Shown here in pieces: positions 8,843 to 18,241 of a stretch of 41,612 nucleotides of DNA. How positions within the stretch are numbered: position 1 is the stretch's first letter; every line of letters begins with the position of its first letter. The notes beneath the pieces were generated by a model that saw only the letters and a list, made by a program, of their open reading frames with translations, ran no database searches and was not told the origin of the DNA. A program made the position numbers and the translations under genes. The DNA is from Hydrogenophaga sp. (GTDB taxonomy: Bacteria > Pseudomonadota > Gammaproteobacteria > Burkholderiales > Burkholderiaceae_C): positions 1-41,612 of the forward strand of contig NZ_JADMKB010000071.1 in NCBI RefSeq assembly GCF_018780075.1, written 5' to 3'.

Positions 8843-8935
8843 AACCGGCTTCGCCGGGCCTCAGGTGCCGTCCCCCTGCCCAGCGCCGCAGGCGCGCCAG
8901 AGCGGGGGGAAGCGGCGCAGCCGCGCAGGGGGGTG
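8843..8935 (+). repeat. GC-rich intergenic repeat relative E
   Basis: This lies in the 146-bp gap between the two ureohydrolase genes. It shares the ACCGGCTTCGCCGGGCC block with the copy at 37258-37338 and ends with a diverged GCGCAGCCGCGCAGGGGGGT tail. It contains the small palindrome CCGGCTTCGCCGG. As it separates tandem genes it may reduce read-through or act in mRNA processing, lowering expression of paralogue A relative to B. The rest of the gap has no gene. Confidence 0.6.
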
Positions 8936-9901
8936 TCATCGGTGCGGAACACCCGGCAGCACGCAGAGCATTTCGTAGAGCAGGTTGGCGGCCAGCTGCG
9001 CCGTGTTGCCGCTGACGTCGTAGGGCGGAGAGACCTCGACCAGATCGCCACCGATCAGCGGCAGGCCGCGGCAGCCGCGCACGATCTCCAGCGCCTGGAT
9101 GCTGGTGAGGCCGCCCACCTCGGGCGTGCCGGTGCCGGGCGCCCAGGCGGGGTCGATGCCGTCGATGTCGAAGCTCAGGTAGACCGGGCCGCCGGCCACG
9201 ATCTGGCGCACCTCGTCCATGAGCGGCGCGAGCGAGCGGTGCCAGCACTGCTCGGCGGTGAACAGGCGAAAGCCCTGGTCCACGCCCCACTGGAAGTCGC
9301 CGCTGGTGTAGCCCTGGGCGCGCTGACCGATCTGCACCACGCGCCGGCAGTCCAGCAGGCCCTCTTCCACCGCGCGGCGGAAGGTGGTGCCGTGGGCGAT
9401 CTTCTCGCCGAACATGTGATCGTTGGTGTCGGTGTGGGCGTCCACATGGATCAACCCCACCGGGCCGTGCTTCTTGACCAGCGCGCGCAGGATGGGCAGC
9501 GTGATCGTGTGGTCGCCACCCAGCGTCAGCGGCACCACGCGGTGCGGCAGCAGGCGCTCGTAATAGGCCTGGATGATCTGAACCGAGGCCAGCAGGTTGT
9601 AGGTGTTGATGGGCACGTCGCCCAGGTCGGCCACCTGCAGGGCGTCGAACGGCGCCGCGCCCGTGGCCATGTTGTAAGGCCGGATCATCACCGACTCGTT
9701 GCGGATGCTGCGCGGCCCGAAACGGGTGCCGGCGCGCAGCGAGGTGCCGATGTCCAGCGGCACGCCGATGAAGGCCACGTCCAGGTCCGCCGGGTCGTCG
9801 GCCGACGGCAGCCGCAGCATGGTGCCGCGCCCGGCGAAGCGTGGCATCTCGTTGCCACCTTGTGGCTGGTTCAGGGACGGGGGCAGGTCGATGGGGTTCA
9901 T
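8936..9901 (-). CDS. Ureohydrolase of the arginase/agmatinase family, paralogue B
   Basis: First gene of the operon. From the ATG at 9901 it encodes 321 residues; an upstream ATG at 9952 would run into the promoter and is less likely. The metal ligands are complete: H131 (GGDH), D154/H156/D158 (VDAHTDTND), D245/D247 (FDIDGIDP). FDIDGIDPAWAPGTGTPE and GGLTSIQALE closely resemble guanidinobutyrase/guanidinopropionase (GbuA/GpuA) and agmatinase sequences. It differs from paralogue A in the last metal loop (DGIDPAW against DCLDPCY), suggesting different substrates or a heteromeric enzyme. The product would be urea plus an amine or amino acid. The gene is divergent from a LysR regulator. Confidence 0.9.
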   Translation of the reverse strand: MNPIDLPPSLNQPQGGNEMPRFAGRGTMLRLPSADDPADLDVAFIGVPLDIGTSLRAGTRFGPRSIRNESVMIRPYNMATGAAPFDALQVADLGDVPINTYNLLASVQIIQAYYERLLPHRVVPLTLGGDHTITLPILRALVKKHGPVGLIHVDAHTDTNDHMFGEKIAHGTTFRRAVEEGLLDCRRVVQIGQRAQGYTSGDFQWGVDQGFRLFTAEQCWHRSLAPLMDEVRQIVAGGPVYLSFDIDGIDPAWAPGTGTPEVGGLTSIQALEIVRGCRGLPLIGGDLVEVSPPYDVSGNTAQLAANLLYEMLCVLPGVPHR

Positions 9902-10008
9902 GGCGGGGGCATCACATGGCGTTGACCGCATTCTTGAACCGGGCGCTGGCACGACAAATGCTCAGAACCAAATACTCAGTTCAGAAAAATCACAACCAAT
10001 CCAGCCCC
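9902..10008. promoter_or_regulatory. Divergent promoter region with a sigma-54-like site
   Basis: This 107-bp gap separates the ureohydrolase operon from its LysR regulator and is unusually AT-rich from about 9955 to 10000. It has direct repeats of CTCAG and of TCAGAA (9962-9967 and 9981-9986), plausible for a LysR-type operator. On the plus strand, TGGCACGACAAATGCT at 9947-9962 matches the sigma-54 consensus TGGCACG-N4-TTGCW at all but one position and keeps the GG-N10-GC spacing; it points toward the LysR gene. I cannot define a convincing sigma-70 promoter for the minus-strand operon. Confidence 0.42.
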
Positions 10009-10896
10009 ATGTCCACCCCGCCCGATTTCAAGCTGCTGCGCATCTTTGTGTGCGTCGCGCGCCACCAGGGTTTTGCCAAGGCCCAGCAGGAACTCAACCT
10101 CACCACCTCGGCCATCAGCACCTACATGGGGCAGCTGGAGACCCGGCTCGGCTTCAAGCTCTGCGAGCGCGGGCGCGGCGGCTTTTCGCTCACGGAACGG
10201 GGCGAACGCCTGCTGACCGAAACCCAGCGGCTGCTGGGTGAGCTCGACGGCTTCGGCGCCTACGCCGCGTCGCTCAAGGGCGATCTGCAGGGCACCCTCA
10301 AGCTCGGGGTGCTGGACTCCACCGTGACCGACCCCACCCTGCCCCTGCCCGACGCCATCGGGGTGTTCTGCCAGCGCTACCCGGCGGTGCACCTGAGCCT
10401 GTTCGTGAAGAGCCCCTACGAGCTGCAGGAGGGGGTGCTGAACAACGAGCTGGACCTGGCGATGGGCTTTTTCCCCACGCGCCCGCCGGGCCTGGTGTTC
10501 CAGCCGCTCTACCGGGAACAGCAGTGGCTCTATTGCAGCGACCGCCACCCGATGTACGGCCAGCGGCAGATCCCGGAAGCGCTGGTGTCGGACCTCAACA
10601 TGGTGCGCCGCAGCTACTGGAGCCAGACCGAACTGGGCCGCCACGGCTTCAAGCACAGCGTGGCCACGGTGGAAAGCATGGAGGCCCAGCTGATCCTGAT
10701 CCTCTCGGGTGGTTACGTCGGCTACCTGCCCGAGCACTACGCCCAGCCCTGGGTGGACCAGGCCCGGCTGCGCGTGCTGCTGCCCGCCGCGTTCGGCTAC
10801 CAATCGCAGTTCATGCTGGCCACGCGGCGCGGACGCGGGCGCGAGGCCCCGATCCAGGTGATGAAGGAGCTGCTGCTGCGCAAGATGCGCGGCTGA
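10009..10896 (+). CDS. LysR-family transcriptional regulator
   Basis: The 295-residue protein has the LysR winged helix-turn-helix at 1-65 (FKLLRIFVCVARHQGFAKA, TTSAISTYMGQLETRLG, SLTERGERLL) and a periplasmic-binding-like effector domain from about 90 (GTLKLGVLDS). ATG 10009 gives the standard LysR N-terminus, so an upstream in-frame start at 9841 is rejected. It is transcribed away from the eight-gene ureohydrolase/oxygenase/transporter cluster and is very likely its activator. The inducer would be a substrate or intermediate of that pathway. A hairpin spanning its stop codon separates it from the convergent transporter gene. Confidence 0.9.
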   Translation: MSTPPDFKLLRIFVCVARHQGFAKAQQELNLTTSAISTYMGQLETRLGFKLCERGRGGFSLTERGERLLTETQRLLGELDGFGAYAASLKGDLQGTLKLGVLDSTVTDPTLPLPDAIGVFCQRYPAVHLSLFVKSPYELQEGVLNNELDLAMGFFPTRPPGLVFQPLYREQQWLYCSDRHPMYGQRQIPEALVSDLNMVRRSYWSQTELGRHGFKHSVATVESMEAQLILILSGGYVGYLPEHYAQPWVDQARLRVLLPAAFGYQSQFMLATRRGRGREAPIQVMKELLLRKMRG

Positions 10897-10920
10897 GCGC
10901 CGGCCCCGTGGGGGCGCTCA
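10894..10920. terminator. Hairpin at the convergent lysR / MFS junction
   Basis: TGAGCGC at 10894-10900 pairs with GCGCTCA at 10914-10920, and CCCC pairs with GGGG around a GT loop, with a small CGG bulge. The arm contains the LysR stop codon. There is no U-tract on either strand, so termination by this element alone is uncertain. Confidence 0.45.
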
Positions 10921-10922
10921 GC

Positions 10923-12092
10923 TCAGGGGGCGTGGTGCGCCAGCGCGCGCAGCCGCAACGCGCAGCCGGTCGCCACCAGCGCGCAGACGGCCGAGAGCCA
11001 GAACACGCTGGCCAGGCCGAAGGCCGAACTCAGCACCCCGCCGCCCAGCCCGCCGATCACCCCCGGAAAGCCGTAGCCCACCACGGTGTAGAGCGCCTGC
11101 CCGCGCCCGCGCAGCCGGCCCGGGAAGTGGTGCGAGAGCAAGGCGATGCACACCGTGTGGTGCGCGGCGAAGGTGATGGCGTGCAGCGCCTGCGCGGCCA
11201 GCAGCAGCGGCCACAGCAGCGGCAACCCGGCGGTGAGCCCCATGCGCAGCACCATGAGGGCGGACGCGAGCACCAGCCAGCCGGTGAGCGAAAGCAGCGG
11301 CAGCCAGCGCCCCTGGCTGAAGAACCAGCCGATCTCGATCAGCACCGACACCGCCCACAGCAGGCCGATCACGGTCTTGCTGTAGCCCAGGCTGTCGAGG
11401 TAGAGCGAGAAGAAGACGTAGATGAAGATGTGCGCGAGCACGTGGAAGAACACCGCCGCGAAGAACCAGCGCACCGGTGGCTGGCGCAGCAGCGGCCAGA
11501 CCGTCGGGTGGTCCTCGTCGTGGTACACGGCCTCCTTGTGGTCGGGCAGCGACCAGACGCTCACCACCACCGCGATCAGCGTGACCAGCGTCCAGGCCGG
11601 GAAGTGCCCCATGCCGAAGCGCTCGAACCACCAGCCCGCCACCATCACGGTGAAGAGGAACCCCAGCGAGCCCCAGAGCCGCACGCGGCCATAGCGCTTC
11701 GCGTCAAACGCGCCGCCCTGGCTCACCAGGTGGGCCAGGGCGGCCTCGCTCATGGGCATCATGGCGCTGGTGTGGGTGAACATGAGCAGCAGCACGATGA
11801 ACAGCGCCACGCCCCCGAGCGGGAACCACAGCCCGACGGACAGCAGCAGCGCCACCGTGGCGCCGTAGCGCAGCAGCTTCACGCGCTCGCCCGTGCGGTC
11901 CGACAGCGTGCCCCAGGCGTAGGGCGCGAACAGGCGCGTGGCCGACTGCACCGAGGTCAGCACGCTGATCGCGATCAGGCCGAAGCCCAGCTCCTTCAGC
12001 CAGAGCGGCAGGTAGGGGTTGAAGAAGCCGATGTGGGCGAAGTAGCTCGCGGACAGGGCGGCGAAAGGCAGAAGCTGTTTTCTCTGGCTCAC
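10923..12092 (-). CDS. MFS transporter, HcaT-like
   Basis: About 389 residues with twelve hydrophobic segments in two halves of six. The opening LPFAALSASYFAHIGFFNPYLPLWL and the loop GTLSDRTGERVKLLRYG (a variant of the MFS loop 2-3 motif) match the HcaT/LacY-like subfamily that includes the phenylpropionate transporter. GTG 12092 with a GGGG stretch at proper spacing is preferred; TTG 12098 is the alternative. The gene is convergent with the LysR regulator and follows aroC after a palindromic repeat, so it is probably independent of both. The substrate is unknown. Confidence 0.82.
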   Translation of the reverse strand: MSQRKQLLPFAALSASYFAHIGFFNPYLPLWLKELGFGLIAISVLTSVQSATRLFAPYAWGTLSDRTGERVKLLRYGATVALLLSVGLWFPLGGVALFIVLLLMFTHTSAMMPMSEAALAHLVSQGGAFDAKRYGRVRLWGSLGFLFTVMVAGWWFERFGMGHFPAWTLVTLIAVVVSVWSLPDHKEAVYHDEDHPTVWPLLRQPPVRWFFAAVFFHVLAHIFIYVFFSLYLDSLGYSKTVIGLLWAVSVLIEIGWFFSQGRWLPLLSLTGWLVLASALMVLRMGLTAGLPLLWPLLLAAQALHAITFAAHHTVCIALLSHHFPGRLRGRGQALYTVVGYGFPGVIGGLGGGVLSSAFGLASVFWLSAVCALVATGCALRLRALAHHAP

Positions 12093-12100
12093 AGCCAACC

Positions 12101-12160
12101 CCGTTCGCCCTGAGCGTGTCGAAGGGCTCGCGAGGGCTTCGACAGGCTCAGCCCGAACGG
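12101..12160. repeat. Palindromic intergenic repeat (GTTCG...CTGAGC...TCGAAG type)
   Basis: A 60-bp imperfect palindrome in the 76-bp gap between aroC and the MFS gene. The outer arms are CCGTTCG (12101-12107) and CGAACGG (12154-12160). Inside them, CCTGAGCGTGTCGAAGGGCT faces a complementary AGGGCTTCGACAGGCTCAG-type arm. Elements with this CTGAGC/TGTCGAAG core are frequent in proteobacterial intergenic DNA. Here it can form a long hairpin just after the aroC stop and may end aroC transcription. Confidence 0.75.
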
Positions 12161-12168
12161 AAAAGCCA

Positions 12169-13269
12169 TCACGCGCGCGATGCGGCAGCGATGTCCGGTG
12201 TCTCGACCTTCACATCGCCGCACTGCGCGCGGTGGCGCAGCGCGTGGTCCATCACCACCAGCGCGAGCAGCGCTTCCATGATGGGCGCGGCGCGGATGCC
12301 GACGCAGGGGTCGTGGCGGCCCTTGGTGATCACCTCTGTCGGCGCGCCCGCCACGTCGATCGAATCGCGCGGCACCAGGATGGAGCTGGTGGGCTTGATG
12401 GCGATGGACACGTCCAGGTCCTGCCCGGTGCTGATGCCGCCGAGCACACCGCCCGACTTGTTGCCCACAAAACCTTCGGGGGTGAGCGAGTCGCCATGCG
12501 TGCTGCCCCGGTCGGTCACGCTCGCAAAACCGGCACCGATCTCCACGCCCTTAACGGCGTTCAGGCCCATCATGGCGTAGGCGATGTCGGCGTCGAGCTT
12601 GTCGTACAGCGGCTGGCCCAGGCCCACCGGCATGTTCTTCGCCACCACGCGCAGGCGCGCGCCGCAGGAGTCGCCGCTCTTGCGCAGTTCGTTCATGAAG
12701 GTTTCGATGGCCGACACGTCGGCCACCGGTGCGAAGAACGGGTTGTGGGGCACGTGCTCCCAGCTCTCGAAACCAACCGCCACGTCGCCCACCTGCGTCA
12801 TGCAGGCGTGGAAGGTGGTGCCGTACTTGTCTTTCAGCCACTTCTTGGCCACGGCGCCGGCGGCCACGGTGGGCGCGGTCAGGCGGGCCGAGCTGCGGCC
12901 ACCGCCGCGCGGGTCGCGGATGCCGAACTTCTGCCAGTAGGTGTAGTCGGCGTGGCCCGGGCGGAAGGTCTGCAGGATGTTGCCGTAGTCCTTGCTGCGC
13001 TGGTCGGTGTTGCGGATCAGCAGGGCAATCGGCGTGCCGGTGGTCTGGCCTTCGTACACGCCGCTGAGAATCTCGACCGCATCGGGCTCGTTGCGCTGGG
13101 TCACGAACTTGCTGGTGCCGGGCCGGCGGCGGTCCAGATCGAACTGGATGTCGGCCTCGGTCAGCGGCATGCCGGGCGGGCAGCCGTCGATCACGCAGCC
13201 GATGGCCGGGCCGTGGGATTCACCGAAGTTGGTGACGCAAAACAGGGTGCCGAAGGTGTTGCCGCTCAT
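12169..13269 (-). CDS. aroC: Chorismate synthase
   Basis: The 366-residue protein carries the family signatures: [18 protein letters not shown] near the N-terminus, [22 protein letters not shown] in the centre, and [16 protein letters not shown] plus [17 protein letters not shown] toward the C-terminus. The enzyme converts 5-enolpyruvylshikimate 3-phosphate to chorismate with reduced FMN, the last step of the shikimate pathway, in the cytoplasm. The length is normal for bacteria. ATG 13269 gives the standard start [10 protein letters not shown]; a longer in-frame start upstream has no conserved sequence. It appears to be transcribed alone. Confidence 0.97.
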   Translation of the reverse strand: MSGNTFGTLFCVTNFGESHGPAIGCVIDGCPPGMPLTEADIQFDLDRRRPGTSKFVTQRNEPDAVEILSGVYEGQTTGTPIALLIRNTDQRSKDYGNILQTFRPGHADYTYWQKFGIRDPRGGGRSSARLTAPTVAAGAVAKKWLKDKYGTTFHACMTQVGDVAVGFESWEHVPHNPFFAPVADVSAIETFMNELRKSGDSCGARLRVVAKNMPVGLGQPLYDKLDADIAYAMMGLNAVKGVEIGAGFASVTDRGSTHGDSLTPEGFVGNKSGGVLGGISTGQDLDVSIAIKPTSSILVPRDSIDVAGAPTEVITKGRHDPCVGIRAAPIMEALLALVVMDHALRHRAQCGDVKVETPDIAAASRA

Positions 13270-13397
13270 GCATCGGATTATCGCCGAGGCACCTTCCTGT
13301 GCCCTTGTGGCCTCAAGTTCTGCTGGCGCCTGCCGAAAAGGCCTCAGGGGCTTTGCGGCCCTTCGTTCCACCGCCACCATTGCTCAGCCCAGACACC

Positions 13398-14924
<1,527 letters not shown>

Positions 14925-15016
14925 ACCGGGCGCGCCGGGTGCCCGGCGCATGGAACGCTTCGTGCATCGGTGAGGGTGCAGCCATCCCGCTGCCCCAAAC
15001 CCGAAAGGAGCGCACC

Positions 15017-15439
15017 ATGCTGGACAAAACAGGCACCCTTTTCTCCCACGTCAAACCCGGCGAAACCGAGTTCATTCGCGGCGGCCTGCGCGACTTCTTC
15101 CTCTACCGCGACCTGGGCATCGCCGCCGCCACACACGGCCAGGTGGTCGCGCACCTGGTGAAGGCCAACCTGCCCCCCGACGGCGGCACGGGCTGGCACA
15201 TCCACGAGGCCGACTTCCAGATCGTGATCATGACCAAGGGCTGGGCCAAGTTCATGTACGAAGACCAGGTGACCCTGGTGGAAGCCGGCGACGTGGTGCA
15301 CCAGCGCCCGGGCATCCGCCACTACCTGTTCGACTACTCACCCGACATGGAGTACCTGGAGATCGTCTCCCCGGCGGATTTCAAATCGGTGCCGGTGGAC
15401 CCGGTGTGCGAGATTCCTCCGCCCACGCCCTGGGCTTGA
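15017..15439 (+). CDS. Small cupin-domain protein
   Basis: A 140-residue single-domain cupin. Motif 1 is GWHIHEADFQIVIMTKGWA and motif 2 is AGDVVHQRPGIRHYLFD, giving histidines and a glutamate able to bind one metal. An AGGAG ribosome-binding site lies 7 nt before the ATG. No operon partner is visible: it is followed at once by a strong hairpin and preceded by the subtilase stop 92 bp away. The function is unknown; small cupins include dioxygenases, isomerases and ligand-binding proteins. Confidence 0.8.
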   Translation: MLDKTGTLFSHVKPGETEFIRGGLRDFFLYRDLGIAAATHGQVVAHLVKANLPPDGGTGWHIHEADFQIVIMTKGWAKFMYEDQVTLVEAGDVVHQRPGIRHYLFDYSPDMEYLEIVSPADFKSVPVDPVCEIPPPTPWA

Positions 15440-15445
15440 GTGACC

Positions 15446-15480
15446 GTTCTGAAAGGCGGGCCGTGCCCGCCTTTCAGAAC
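15446..15480. terminator. Perfect bidirectional hairpin between cupin and GST-like genes
   Basis: GTTCTGAAAGGCGGGC (15446-15461) and GCCCGCCTTTCAGAAC (15465-15480) are exact 16-bp inverted arms around a 3-nt loop. The stop codon of the minus-strand gene (15474-15476) lies inside the right arm. It sits between two convergent genes and likely stops transcription from both, although a U-run is short. Confidence 0.82.
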
Positions 15481-16130
15481 TCCGCGTCGAGCTCGTCGAT
15501 CTCGTCAGGCTCCTCCTCAGCCGCCGCCACCCACTCTTTCACCGCCGGCAGCGCCGTGATGGCATCGCAGTAGGCGACGCAGCCCTCGTCCAGCGGCACG
15601 TCGTAGGTGATGAAGCGCATGACCACCGGCGCGAACATCGCGTCGGCGATGCAGGGTTTGGCCCCAAACAGGAACGGGCCGCCGTATTTCGCCAGGCATT
15701 CCTGCCAGATGATCTCGATGCGGTCGATGTCGGTCTGGGCCCGCGACCAGAGCTTGAAGCCCGGGAAGTGCGCCTTGATGTTCATGGGCAGTGAGGACCG
15801 CAGGGCCGAGAAACCCGAGTGCATCTCGCCGCAGATCGCGCGGCAGTGCGCGCGCGCCGCGCGGTCGGCCGGCAGCAGACCGGCCTTGGGCTTGATTTCA
15901 TTGAGGTATTCGCCGATGGCGAGCGTGTCCCACACGTGCACGCCGTCGTGGTCCAGCGAGGGCACGCGCATGGAGGCCGAGAGCAGCAGCATCTCGGCCT
16001 TCATGGCGGGGTCGTCGGGCGAAATGATGTGCTCGGTGAACTCCAGCCTGGCCAGTTTGGCCATCAGCCAGCCGCGAAAGGCCCAGGCTCCGTAGTTTTT
16101 GCTGCTGATCGTGAGTACCGCTTTGGCCAT
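15474..16130 (-). CDS. Glutathione S-transferase-family protein
   Basis: The 218-residue protein has an N-terminal thioredoxin-like domain (KAVLTISSKNYGAWAFRG, with RVPSLDHDG as the cis-Pro region) and an all-helical C-terminal domain (FGAKPCIADAMFAPVVMRF, matching the conserved IADA segment with Asp). SKNYGAWAFRGWL resembles Zeta/Beta-like bacterial GSTs of unknown substrate. ATG 16130 is preceded by GAGGAG. It is divergent from the PHB depolymerase gene. An acidic tail (EEEPDEIDELDAEF) ends in the terminator hairpin. Confidence 0.85.
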   Translation of the reverse strand: MAKAVLTISSKNYGAWAFRGWLMAKLARLEFTEHIISPDDPAMKAEMLLLSASMRVPSLDHDGVHVWDTLAIGEYLNEIKPKAGLLPADRAARAHCRAICGEMHSGFSALRSSLPMNIKAHFPGFKLWSRAQTDIDRIEIIWQECLAKYGGPFLFGAKPCIADAMFAPVVMRFITYDVPLDEGCVAYCDAITALPAVKEWVAAAEEEPDEIDELDAEF

Positions 16131-16263
16131 GGAACACTCCTCGTTGAGGGTCTGTTGAGCAATCCCTGTGCCACCTTTGTGCACGGCGACCGCACCACCG
16201 TCGTGCACACGCGGCTGGCCCATTCCTTGCCTGCAGTCGGTATCACCCACAGGAAAGACCGTC

Positions 16264-17478
16264 ATGCTGTATCAGGCTTACCAATTTCAGTCCGACCTGG
16301 TCTCCCCGCTGCGGCTCGCGGCGCAGCACCTGAGCGCGTCGCTGTGGCTGCAGAAAACCGAGCGCACCATGGTGCGCAAGGTGGCCGCCGCCTGCGACGT
16401 GCTCTCGCGCCTGCGCCTGACGCACTCGCGCCCGCCGTACAACATCCACTCGGTCATGGTCGGCGAACGCGAGATCCCGGTGATTGAAGAGACCGTGCTC
16501 ACCCTGCCCTTCGGCACCCTGCTGCGCTTTCGCAAGGACGACCCCGGCCTGCCCGACCAACCCAAGGTCCTGCTCGCCGCGCCGCTCTCGGGCCACTTCG
16601 CCACGCTGCTGCGCGAAACCGCGCGCACCCTGCTGCAGGACCACGACGTCTACATCACCGACTGGCACAACGCCCGCGACGTCTCGCTGCTGAACGGCGG
16701 CTTCGGTCTGGACGACTACATCAGCTACCTGATGCGCTTCACGGCGGCCGTGGGCGAAGGCTGCCACATGATCGCGGTGTGCCAGCCCTGCGTGGCCGCG
16801 CTCGCCGCCACGGCCGTCATGGCCGAAGACGACCACCCGGCGCAGCCCCGCAGCCTCACGCTCATGGCCGGCCCGGTGGACTGCCGGGTCAACCCGACCG
16901 AGGTCAACAAGCTGGCCACCAGCAAGCCCATCGACTGGTTCGAGAAGAACCTGATCAGCCACGTGCCGCTTCCGCACGCGGGCTTCATGCGCCGCGTCTA
17001 CCCCGGCTTCGTCCAGCTCTCGGCCTTCATCAGCATGAACCCGGAGCGCCACAAGCAGTCGTTCCGCAACATCTACGAGCACCTGGAGCACGGCCGGGTG
17101 GAAGAAGCGGCGATCATCCAGGACTTCTACGAGGAATACTTGGCGGTCAACGACCTGCCGGCCGAGTTCTACCTGGAGACCGTGGAAAAGGTGTTCCAGA
17201 CCTACGACCTGCCGCGCGGCGTGCTGACCTACCAGGGCCGCACCGTGAACCCGGCGGCGATCCGCCGCACCGCGCTGATGACGGTCGAGGGCGAGCGTGA
17301 CGACATCTGCTCGGTGGGCCAGACGGTGGCCGCGCAGGACCTGTGCCCGAACGTGCGCCCCTACCTCAAGACCCACCACATCCAGACCGGCGTGGGCCAC
17401 TACGGCGTGTTCAGCGGGCGCCGGTGGAACCAGCAGATTTATCCGCGGGTGCGCGACATGATCCATGGCTCGATGTGA
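16264..17478 (+). CDS. phaZ: Intracellular polyhydroxyalkanoate (PHB) depolymerase
   Basis: A 404-residue protein of the PhaZ (PHB_depo_C) family that mobilises intracellular poly-3-hydroxybutyrate granules. The nucleophile position is C176 in AVCQPCVAAL, the cysteine form of the lipase box known from Ralstonia-type PhaZ. DWHNARDVSLLNGGFGLDDY and the C-terminal GVGHYGVFSGRRWNQQIYP (with the likely catalytic His) are typical. There is no signal peptide, in keeping with a cytoplasmic enzyme. Its presence implies a PHB-storing host. No phasin or PHB synthase gene is adjacent. Confidence 0.95.
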   Translation: MLYQAYQFQSDLVSPLRLAAQHLSASLWLQKTERTMVRKVAAACDVLSRLRLTHSRPPYNIHSVMVGEREIPVIEETVLTLPFGTLLRFRKDDPGLPDQPKVLLAAPLSGHFATLLRETARTLLQDHDVYITDWHNARDVSLLNGGFGLDDYISYLMRFTAAVGEGCHMIAVCQPCVAALAATAVMAEDDHPAQPRSLTLMAGPVDCRVNPTEVNKLATSKPIDWFEKNLISHVPLPHAGFMRRVYPGFVQLSAFISMNPERHKQSFRNIYEHLEHGRVEEAAIIQDFYEEYLAVNDLPAEFYLETVEKVFQTYDLPRGVLTYQGRTVNPAAIRRTALMTVEGERDDICSVGQTVAAQDLCPNVRPYLKTHHIQTGVGHYGVFSGRRWNQQIYPRVRDMIHGSM

Positions 17479-17570
17479 CCCCCCCCTGCGCCGCGCTGCG
17501 CGCGTCACCCCCCAGGGGGCAACACCAGCGGTCTGGCGAAGCCAGCCCCGCGGTGTTCTGGGTTGAAGGC
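17479..17570 (-). repeat. GC-rich intergenic repeat copy B
   Basis: This lies directly after the phaZ stop. It carries the family's GCCGCGCTGCGCGCG core and CCCCCAGGGGGCAAC hairpin in minus orientation, then a diverged GGCGAAGCCAGCC block. The convergent CBS gene ends 70 bp further on, behind a separate strong terminator. Confidence 0.7.
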
Positions 17571-17591
17571 ATTTCACGCGAACGGCGCTGC

Positions 17592-17628
17592 CATGAAAAA
17601 CGCCCCGGTTTGCGGGGCGTTTTTCATG
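17592..17628. terminator. Strong bidirectional rho-independent terminator
   Basis: CATGAAAAACGCCCCG (17592-17607) and CGGGGCGTTTTTCATG (17613-17628) form exact 16-bp arms with a 5-nt loop. A/T runs at the base give U-tracts in both directions. It lies between the convergent phaZ and CBS-domain genes. Confidence 0.9.
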
Positions 17629-17641
17629 AGGGTCTTCGGGC

Positions 17642-18109
17642 TCAGGGAAAGTTCGGCTCGTTCTTGCCGGTTTCTTCTTCGGGCCAGTCGCGGATGTAGG
17701 CCTTGAGCATCTTGTTCTCGAAGTTCTGGCTGTCCACCACGGCCTTGGCCACGTCGTAGAAGCTGATCACGCCCATCAGCATCTTGTTGTCCATGACCGG
17801 CATGTAGCGGGTGTGCCGCTCCAGCATCATGGGGCGCACCTGCTCGAGCTCGGTCTGGGGGGTGCAGGTCATGGGGTGGTCGTCCATCACCGTGCGCACG
17901 GTCTTGTCGCCCAACGCGCCGCCGTTGCGCGCCAGCGTGTGAATGATCTCGCGGAAAGTCAGCATGCCCACCAGTTCGCCGTGCTCCATCACGGCCAGCG
18001 ACCCGATGTCGAACTGCGACATGGTTTCCACCGCGCGGTGCAGGGTTTCTTGCGGGTGGGTGGTGTAGAGCGTGCCGCCCTTGACGCGAAGGATGTCGCT
18101 GACTTTCAT
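17642..18109 (-). CDS. CBS-domain pair protein
   Basis: The 155-residue protein is made almost entirely of two CBS motifs (about residues 7-62 and 75-132). Examples are FDIGSLAVMEHGELVGMLTFREI and TRYMPVMDNKMLMGVISFYDV, followed by a short charged tail. Such pairs bind adenosyl nucleotides and act as energy or redox sensors; stand-alone versions are common in betaproteobacteria. No catalytic domain is attached. ATG 18109 gives the usual MKVSDIL start; the longer reading frame upstream is not conserved-looking. It is divergent from metY. Confidence 0.9.
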   Translation of the reverse strand: MKVSDILRVKGGTLYTTHPQETLHRAVETMSQFDIGSLAVMEHGELVGMLTFREIIHTLARNGGALGDKTVRTVMDDHPMTCTPQTELEQVRPMMLERHTRYMPVMDNKMLMGVISFYDVAKAVVDSQNFENKMLKAYIRDWPEEETGKNEPNFP

Positions 18110-18241
18110 GTCTGATCTCCTGTTTCTGGTGGTGTCTCCAGCAAGGCTGGCGTCCGTGCAATATACCCCCACAATACCGCTCAAAACCACTGCGCGCCAG
18201 CCCTTGGCGACACAGCACGGCATCCCGAGGAGACCACCCCC
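18110..18241. promoter_or_regulatory. Divergent promoter region of the CBS gene and metY
   Basis: In this 132-bp gap an AT-rich patch, AATATA at 18160-18165, reads TATATT on the minus strand and is a plausible -10 box for the CBS gene, about 50 nt before its ATG. The -35 match is poor. GAGGAGA near 18228-18234 is the ribosome-binding site of metY. No SAM riboswitch-like structure is evident by eye. Confidence 0.3.

Noticed and set aside
12101..12160. Attachment site or integron-like element
   Set aside because: It is a common type of palindromic intergenic repeat; no integrase, cassette or flanking duplication is present.
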